A stretch of DNA of 64,000 nt from Xiphophorus maculatus. Lineage: Eukaryota; Chordata; Actinopteri; Cyprinodontiformes; Poeciliidae. Both the position numbers and the translations under genes were made by a program. Within the stretch, counting starts at the first letter, position 1; the number at the start of each line of letters is the position of its first letter. The notes below the pieces were generated by a model that was not told the origin of the DNA, did not search any database, and saw nothing but the letters and a program-made list of their open reading frames with translations. Location of the stretch: positions 1,685,382 through 1,749,381 of the forward strand of contig NC_036454.1 in NCBI RefSeq assembly GCF_002775205.1, in the 5' to 3' direction. Shown in pieces: positions 46,401 through 56,400 of the stretch.

Positions 46401-49400
46401 CCTTTGGCGGTGCATGCTGAGTCAGAAACACTAAGTTTTATACAGATAAAATGCTACAAATTGTATAAAAAAGAATAAATTAATATAAAAATGAACAAAA
46501 AAACAAGAAAAGTATAAAAACATCACAGAAATATAATAAAATGTTGTGTGATGGACTAGTGAGGTGTTGTTAAGTTTATTCTTCAAATGAACTCTGAAGA
46601 ATCACAAGGACACAAAAACTTGTCTTTCTGCAGAAAGGGGAGAAGCGTGTCAGACTGAGCTGCGTCAGACGAGCCAACTCCAACGGGGTCAATATTTATT
46701 CACTTCTAAGCATAGGCGTGTCATCATACCGATAATTTAACAGCAAAAACAAGTACAGAAAAATGCATTCCATATATGGTAACTCTTTAAGAAGCTGCGT
46801 TAGACATTTATACAGGATGTCACCTGTCTTTGTAGACAGCTGCGAAAGCATCTGGACATTGTCTGGAAACTCCTTTAACAGGAAATCACATTTCGCAGAA
46901 GTATAAAAACAGCAGATACATCAGTAAATAAATGGTAAAAAGTATCAATTTCCTATCAGGTGTCAGTCACAGGACATGTCACCCAATGGCCGCTGGAGAC
47001 AGACACAGCTCCCCTGACCCCCAAACACTGTGACCCTGCAAGGAAAATCAGATATTGATGGATGGATTAGTGTAGCAAATTTCAGCTTTTGATAATTTAC
47101 CTTAGCCCACTTTAGCTTAGCATATTTTGGGCTGTGTGACCTTAGCATATGTTAGCTTTTGTTATCATAGCTTAGCATATTTCACCTTGCTTTACCTTAC
47201 AATATTTTAGTTATTTCACTCTAATGTATTTTAGTTTTTATTATGATAGCTTAGCATATTTTAATTTAGCATATTTTAGCTTATATAATATACATATTAT
47301 ACATAGCTTAGCATGTCATAATTTGAGTTAACTTAGCACTGCATTAAGACAGCAAATAGTGAATCTGTGTCTTAAGATGTCAGAATCACAGATGTAATAA
47401 AAGCACACCGATGTATCAACAGGGTTTTTAGATTAAACTCTATTTAAGGTTAAACCTCAAGCCATGAAAGAGTTTTTGTGTTTGATTTTAGTTTTTCCTG
47501 AAGTAGAATTAGAAATTCACAGCAAACAGAGATAAATGCTGGAGGAGGGGCAGCATCAGGTTCCTGCTGTTCAACAGCCAGAGTCTAAAAATAACCCTGA
47601 AACCTTTCAGAGAGCCGGGAGCCACAGAAACATCTGAATCACGGGAAACAGGATTCCTCCTTCCTGTGGTTCTCCAGGCTGATCCAGGGTCAGGGTCCTC
47701 ATGCTGCACCAGCAAAGGTCAAAAGGTCACTGGAGAATGCAGGCATCGATCCCGCTACCTCTCGCATGCTAAGCGAGCGCTCTACCATCTGAGCTAATTC
47801 CCCTGCTGTGGTTCTGCAGGCTGGTAACAGAACCAGAGCCGTGGTGGACTGGACCCACAGGTTCTGGGTTCAGTTTGTTTCTGTCAGCTGGGATATTGTT
47901 GGTCCTTCAGCAGAAGGAACTGGACCAGCAGGGGCGACAAAGTAAATCTCCCCTTTAACAGGAAGAAACCTCCAGCAGAACCAGAACCCGGCTCAGTACC
48001 AGTAGCCATCTGCCACGACTAACTGGGGTTTTGAGAAGAGAGAGCAGTAGAACTGAACCAGAGGTACTTTCTGTGTTCATGAAAGGAAAACGTTAATAAC
48101 AGGAGAGGTAGATCGATTAGATGATGGCAGCATTATGTCAGGTGATGTCTTTTGGTTTTCGCAGAAAAATAACTGAAAACAATAAGTTAACATCTTAAAT
48201 AAAAGCAAATATAAACTGGATTGTAGCAGGAGAAAGTCGTGCTCCATTGGTCTATAGCAGCAGAGCTACAAAAATACATCAGGATAAGATAGACCTTAGA
48301 ATAAGAGAGCAGAACCAAGTTACCTGGAATTTTTTGTAGATTTAGTTTATCTATTTGTCAGGGTCATTTATCCTAAACACTTTCAAACAGACAAAAAGAA
48401 GAGAGACAAGTGGTTAAATTTGTCTCATAAATCTTTTCAATACATTGGAGTCTCCTGTCTTAGTGCATGTGAGGTCTCCAGGCAGTTCCCATGTCCCTGG
48501 GTCACAAGCTTAGGGTTAGGGCTTTGCTGTTGCATGTCTCTAAATATCTTTTTGTGTATAATAGTTTGTTCTTCTATATCTAACACTTTTATTTCCACTG
48601 ATGCTGCTGCTGCTATTCGATCAGCTAACCTATTTCCATTAGAGACCACATTGGTACCTGTGTTTGTGCTGCACACTTACAAACTGTTAGTTTAGCTGGC
48701 AGTTGTATTGCTTGTAGGAGATCTGTTGCTCAGTACTTGAGTACAGTTTTTTTTTATAATCACACACTCATTCACACCAACATGAAAAGCGACACAAACA
48801 AAAACACAAAACTATTGGCCAGATTTGTAGTCAGTCATACATTTTCAGTCTGTCCTGATTGTATCTCTTTACTCAAATTATTTATAAAATTTTACTGAAG
48901 CTTTTCCAATGTTTTAACATTTTTAATGTTTTAATATTTAACTCTAGTCTTCAGGATCCTGTTTTAAATAACGTGCACATTTTAAAAAGAGAGCTCTCTC
49001 AAACTTATGTTAGGATCTAGCAACAACCGCTAATTTTCTGCTGCTGAAACACTTCACCGATTTCAATAAAATGTAGATTCTTTTTTAGAATCAAACTCTA
49101 AATTGACTGTTCGATTTAAATGCAACAAATACTCCATGGTCTACAAACACTGCGGTGTCAATAATTTTCAACACTTAGAGATATTGTCAAGATTTACGAT
49201 GAGTGGAGGTGAGGAAGACGCTGAGGACCCAGGTTGGGATGAAGAAGTGATGATTTACTGATGAAAATACAAATCCAGAAAGTCCAGGCAGCACAGATTG
49301 AGCTGGAGGCTAAAAGCTCAAATTCTGGTAGCAACTGGTTACAAAATAACTGACAGCAGCCATGACTAGACAGACGACACACTGGTACAACAAGGACCCG

Positions 49401-50420
49401 ACAAAGACACAGAGACACGGGTGGCATTAAATACACAGAGAGTAATCAGGGAACGAGACACACCTGGGAACAATCAAGGGGAAGACAGGACAACAGGGAG
49501 ACTCAAGACACAGAAACCCAAAATAAACACACAAAAAAACTCAAATCAACACGAAGAAAACCCAATCCTGACAGATATTTAATTTAATTCCAAACAAATT
49601 TCTTCAATAAGGAAATAACCTAAGTGTCAGCTGGGGTCCAAAACTTATAGTCTTGAGACTTTTACTTTTCAGGACTGTTCTAATATTTCTCATTGATAAA
49701 ATTTTTTATTTTTATTTTATTTATTTATTTTATAAAAAAATAAAAAAATTCCCTTCTCACCCACCGCGGGTGGTTCTTATCCTCTGAGCTCGGGTCCTCT
49801 ACCAGAGGCCTGGGAGCTTGAGGGTTCTGCCCAGTATCTTGGCTGTGCCAAGGACTGCACATTTCTGGACTGAGATGTCTGATGTTGTTCCTGGGATCTG
49901 TTGTAGCCATTGGTCCAGTTTGGGGGTGACTGCCCCGAGGGCCCCGATGACCACAGGCACCACTGTGGTCTTCACCTTCCAGGCCCTCTCCAGTTCCTCC
50001 CTGAGGCCCTGGTATTTCTCTAGTTTCTCCTGCTCCTTTTTCCTGATGTTGCAGTCGCTTGGTATTGCTACATCTATCACAACGGCTTTCCTCTGTTGTT
50101 TATCCACTACGACAATGTCTGGTTGGTTCGCCATTACCATTTTGTCTGTCTGGATCTGGAAGTCCCACAGGATCTTAGCTCTGGCGTTCTCCGCCACCTT
50201 TGGGGGTGTTTCCCACTTTGATCTCGGGGTTTCCAGTCCATATTCTGCACAGATGTTTCTGTACACTATGCCTGCAACTTGGTTATGTCGTTCCATGTAC
50301 GCTTTCCCTGCCAGTATCTTGCACCCTGCTGTTATGTGCTGGACTGTCTCAGGGGCCTCCTTGCACAACCTGCACCTTGGGTCTTGTCTGGTGTGGTATA
50401 TGGTTATATATGATGTAGGT

Positions 50421-50489
<69 letters not shown>

Positions 50490-53400
50490 TAGTTTTTCAG
50501 AATATAACATACATACATCATACATGAGAGTATGAAGCATATATATATACATATACACATATTCGCAGAGACTTACATACACATGCATGTATGCAACAAA
50601 ATCCTGTATGAAAGCAGTATACTCTTATCAATCCAGTAATAAAAATAAAGACATACAATAACCAAAAAAAAAAGAAAGAAAGAAAAATTTATAATAACAA
50701 GTCAGGAAAATTATCCAAAGAGTTGATTACACTGCATTGAATACAATTTCTGCTTAAGGACGTTATTACCTGTCCGTAAGGTGGCATACTAAGAAACTGA
50801 GCGAGTGTCGGGGTCGACCTTGGATCGAGAAAGATGGTCCAAAACCGGCTGCCAGATACTACAGAACTTATTAGAAAAACCCACAACATCATATCGTAGC
50901 TTCTCCAAATGGAGAATCTCAGTAAAGTCGCTCAACCACATTTTAAACTGAGGAACTTTGTCAGTTTTCCAAAGTCTCAATATTACTTTTTTGGCTATTA
51001 CCATTCCATACACCACCGTCGTTTGCATAGAAATGCTGCAGTTCCTCAAAGAAGGAGAGTGTCCAAACAATGCAGCCTGGGGGTCAGGAACCAACGCACA
51101 TCCATAAACCTTAGAAAACAAGTTGAAAATCTCACACCAGTAATGAAAGAGCTTGGGGCATGTCCAGGACAAATGAGACAGGGAGCCATCCGCAGACTTA
51201 CATTTATCACACTTTGAAGATGTCGAAGGAAATATTCTGTGCAGTTTAACTTTAGAATAGTGAATTCTATGAAACACCTTGAACTGAATTAACTGGAGTC
51301 TTACATTGATAGAGGATCCGAATCCTCCCAGACCTCACTCCCAGACCTCACTCTCAGACCTCACTCTCAGACCTCACTCTCAGACCTCACTCCCAGACCT
51401 CACTCCCAGACCTCACTCCCAGACCTCACTCTCAGACCTCACTCCCAGACCTCACTCCCAGACCTCACTCCCAGACCTCACTCTCAGACCTCATTCCCAG
51501 ACCTCACTCCCGATCCACAAACCCAGCTCCTCCTCCCATGCAGCCCTCAAGGAGTCTGTGGTAAAGTTCATTCGCTCTGCAAAGACGTCAACAAAACTCG
51601 TGATTAACTTTTTCGATCCTGGAGAGCCCAGCAGAATTTTGCATAATTTATTTTCTCCCGGGAGAGATATGAAATTCGAAATATTAGTTCGAACATAGTT
51701 TCTAACTTGCAAATATCTGAAGAAATCCGTATCCGGAAGAGAAAAATAGCTCTTCAGCAAATGAAGCAAACATTTTGTTAATGTACAAGTTTTTCAGAGT
51801 ATTAAGGCCTTTCAGCCTCCAGTTTTTAAAGGACGTATCCAATAGTGATGGGGGGAAAAGCATGGTTACAGTAAACTGGGGCGTGAACTGAGGTCTCCGG
51901 TAACTTACAGTGCAACTTAATTTGTTTCCATATTTTCAAAGAATTTAAAACGATCAAATTATTTACCCCACTAATGGCGGGAGATATCGGTGCTGCAAAA
52001 TTTATTTTTTATTTTTAATCACCAATTGTTTTTTATTAAATATAACTGCCCTTTTTCTTAAAATGAAACAAACAATCATTTATTTCAACACAATTTGAAC
52101 CTTTAAGAAGATTATTTTACCAAAACATTCCATGTTGCATCTCTAAAACCCATCATTCGCTTATAATCTTTAATGTTTTTTTTAGTTGGTGGAATTCCAT
52201 GGCATAATATATTAGCTCATCGCAGAACTTAAATGTTTGCAGATTCACTTCAGTTTCCTAATCTATAGCTTCTGTTCAGGACTCAGAGGCAACCAGAACA
52301 ACCTTAGCGAGCTTAAACTATTCACCCTGAGGAGGAGATGATTTCATGGCAGGAAAGAGAGCTGATAAGGATTTCAGGAGAAACTCCTAATTCTTCTGCT
52401 TTCCTGACTTCCTCTAAAGGTCCAAGGATGGAAAACATGTGGAGGCTGATCTGCTGCTCCATTAGGGTTTGGCACTTGTATCATGGGATATGTTTCAGTT
52501 TGATCTAATTTTAAAATTGGGGGTCTTCTGTTACTTGACTTCCAAGGTTATAACTTTTTTTTTTATCATATACTTGTTGTTTCCTCCTGTTTATTATTTT
52601 TATTTGCAACACTCTTCTTTCTGTAGTTGCTTTAATCATGTCCCACTACAGTTTAGTATTGATTCTCTACAAGTAGATCCACATGCACCAGTGTCACACA
52701 AGAAAGTGATCTTTTTCCCATTAACCAATAGGGTTATTTCAGGTTAATGTTATCCATTAATAACAAATCTCGTAAATTTAGCAAAACTTTCTTTGTTTGA
52801 TCAATTTCTATTTCATTCACTTCATCTAATGTGGGATGTGATGTCTCATTATATGACTGGCGCACTCAGAGCTGAGCCTAGTTATACTGAGGTGTGGTAT
52901 TTCTCCTGGACAGTCTCTGGCCAGATGTCCTTCTTTTCCACAACACCAACATCCTGAAGTATCTGATCTAAAATTTCCTCTTCTACCTCTACGGTTAGGG
53001 CCTCTCCCCCTAAAACCTCCTTTTGATAAAATGTTCCTGCTGTCTATAGGGTCCATTTTCATCATTATTTTCTTCTAACCCGCTATGAGCCTTGAAAATA
53101 ACTATCATTCTGATTCTGTATTCTTCAAATGGTTCATCATCCTTTTGTTTTGTCCCTACCTATTTCTATATAATTTGCTCTTCTGAATCTCTGAATAGTT
53201 CTGTCTGCTAAACCTACTACCCGGTTTATTAGTTCCTGCGAATCATGGGCTCATGGTCTGTTGTCTCCTTCTAACCACTGCGGTTTCATTATCTTTCTTT
53301 CTGTGAAACATTAACTGTTTGTTCTTATCCTTTCTTTTCCTCACCTTCTTCTGTTCTTCTTCCTGCTATCTCTGTCTCATCATCTTCCTTCCTGTAAAAC

Positions 53401-56400
53401 ATTAATTAGTTTTTGTTCTCATTCCTGGCTGTCCTTTTTCTCCCCTTCAACTTCCTTCTTTCCTCTTTTAGATCATTTTTCATTGATGATAAGGAGCAGG
53501 TTATCTCCTGCTCCTTATCATCAGAGGAGATGAATATCTTCCCCACCTCAGCAACAAGATCATAAAGTTTGCAGATGACACGACTGTTGTTGGTCTCATC
53601 TCAGGCAGGAAGGGGGAGCTGGAGTACAGGGATGAGGTGAAGCGGCTGTCAGAGTGGTGCAAAGTCAATAACCTGCTCCTCAACACCTCCAAAACAAAGG
53701 AGCTGGTGATCGACTTCAGGAAGAACAAAACAGACATCCAGCCTCTCACCATCAGTGGGACCTGTGTGGAGAGGGTCCCAGTGTTCAGGTTTCTGGGCAT
53801 GGAGTTGGAGGACAAGCTAACCTGGAGCACCAACACCAAGGAGCTGTTGAAGAAGGCACAGCAGAGACTGTACTTTCTGAGAATACTCAAGAAGAACCGT
53901 CTCCCCTCAGACCTGCTGCAGGCCGTCTATCACTGCTCCATAGAGAGTGTGCTCACGTACGGTCTGTGTGTCTGGTACGGCAGCAGCACATCTGCGGACA
54001 AGAAGGCGCTCCAGAGGGTTGTTAGGGCAGCAGAGAGAACCATAGGCTGCCCCCTCCCCACTATGGAACAGATTTACACTTCCAGGCTCCACAAGAAAGT
54101 TTTGGACATTTTAAATGACTCTTCACACCCTGGCCATGGTCTCTTCCAGCTGCTGCCATCAGGCAAGAGATACAGAGCAATAAAAACCAGCATAAATCGC
54201 CTAAAAAACAGTTTTTACCCGATGGCAATCATGGCACTAAATTCAAAGGCATCAGAACTTCTGCTCTTGACACCACTTTGTTAAAAATGTAAATTCTGTA
54301 GCGACACCTCCAGGCGCTGCAACCATCTTCTGATGTCTATTTATTCTCATTTTGTACTATTTATTTCTTTATCTTTGTATATTATGTATATACACATAAC
54401 CTGCATCTTAACTCGAGTCGAGCAAATCTCAATCTGTAATCTGTTGATGACAATGATAATAAATCTTATCTTATCTTATCTTATCTTAAATTTGTACTCC
54501 CGGAGTCTTGAGGAGAGGAAAAAGAAGAATCTGATTTTTACAGTGTTAGAAAAATTATCTAAGCTCATTTACTTATGAGTTTATTTGAAAGGCTATGTTT
54601 TCATATTATTATTTTGTTTGTTGTTTACTTGGCTCCTTTCTTTTGTGATACACTATTAACTGTTTTTAGGATGTTTGCCTGGAGGCTAGAAACATTTACA
54701 CATTCCTGTTTTATCAGCTGTCTGTGAAACTGGTTGCGGTCAGCTTCGTGCCCTTGTAAGGACATGTCCACAGAAGGTTCCAGAACATCCTGTAGTAAAG
54801 GTCTTTGATCCATTCTTTGTGTGACTGTGTGAAAAAGCTCAACCTCCTTCCTTGTAATCATAATAAAAGGAAGTTGGGGACTGAGAGCCGGTGAAGTTGA
54901 TCACTGACAGTGTACTGTCTGTACACAAACACTGGCTCTGCTCCCCTCTTCTGCAGAAAAGCAATTTGTGTTTTTGGTTGATTCCTTGCAGGTTAGGAAC
55001 TAAAATAGACCCAACATACAGTTTCCAAATTCGCTCTAAAGTTCCTCTCCTCCTACTCCTCTTTTATTAGAATCAGAGAGCCCTGGTTACATTAGTTAGC
55101 AGCTGCTGGAAGGGGTGGGGAAACAAAAACCCAGGTGCTAACACACTCAAAAATCTTTTCAATACAATGGAATCTCCCGTCTTAGTGCATGTGAGGTCTC
55201 AAGGCAGTTCCCATGTCCCTGGATCACAAGCTTTGACCTTTAGTCTGGGTGTTTTCCTTATCAGGCCAGCTCTTAGCTTTGTGCCTGACATCTGCTTCCA
55301 ATTTGGCGCGCTTATCAGCTTCCTGCAGACATCTCTCACAAAAACACACATTGCAGAAGAAAACAAAAGAACCCCACAGTCCTTAAAGTTAATTTTGAGT
55401 ATATACATATGGAATATTATTTCCAAATCTAGCACTATTTTATATTTTTTGGTTTTAGCTGCAATTCATTATATTTTAGCACAACTGAAAGCTAACTCCA
55501 GCTGTCCAGCATCTCTTAGTTTCAGGAACTTGTTCAGGAGTTATTTGTGTTGTTTTTATGCTTAGCCTTGTTCAGCTAATTAGATCTCTTATTTTATCTG
55601 CTGAGAGGTTAAAGTTCAGCTTTCTGTTTCAGGCTCCCAGTCTGGCCTCTCAAGGGACTCAGGACTCTGGTTTGGAGCTGCAGTACCTCAGTTCTCCTGA
55701 CAGGGGGCGACATCAGGAAGAACTTCCTTCAGGAGGTTAGTATGTCTCAAACACTGTGGGCAGAGTGGAATCACAGGCTGATGATGCATTTCCTGCAGGA
55801 CGAATTCGTCCAGCAGCCCATGACCCGACTGAAGTTGTCTCTGCTGGGACTTCCCAGGGTTCTCCAGCAGGGGGCAGGATGTCAAGGCGCAGAGATAAGG
55901 TGAGGGTCTCACACCAGCACAGGTGATGTCAATGAGCACTTGCTTTCATCTGTGTGTGTGTCAGCAGGGAGGCAGATGTGTGTCAGACTGCCTGGAAGAG
56001 AAGAAGATGCAACGGTCCCTGCAGCGACACAGGTCCCAGATTTACGCTGATCAGCTGCCGATAAATGACTGATGAAACCATAGAAACAAACCTGTATGTA
56101 GGTGTGTGTGTGCAGGAGTGTGCTGCAGGTGTGTGATGAGCTGGTGTGTTTGGAGGGAACTCTGCTGCAGAGACGGGCAGAGCTTCGCCAGGCCGACCGG
56201 CTGCTGCTGGAGGCTCAGAGCTGCCGCCGGATGGCCAGGAGAGACGTAAACACACACAAACCTGTCTTTCTATCTTTGCTGGGACTTTCCATTGACTTCC
56301 ATTCTTTTCTGCTAACCAAAACTCAATTCACGCCGTAGTCCTAAACCTAACCCCTAACTCATAAACAGTGTTTCCCCTTGTGGGGACCAGGCTTCGGCCC

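Noticed and set aside
49818..50492. 224-codon plus-strand frame
   Set aside because: It is opposite to the R2-like LINE frame, which carries real motifs (zinc finger, PD...D), and runs into (ta)n.
51306..51698. 130-codon open frame with a PHSQTSL repeat
   Set aside because: It is a shadow of the 13-bp minisatellite and of the antisense L1 fragment.
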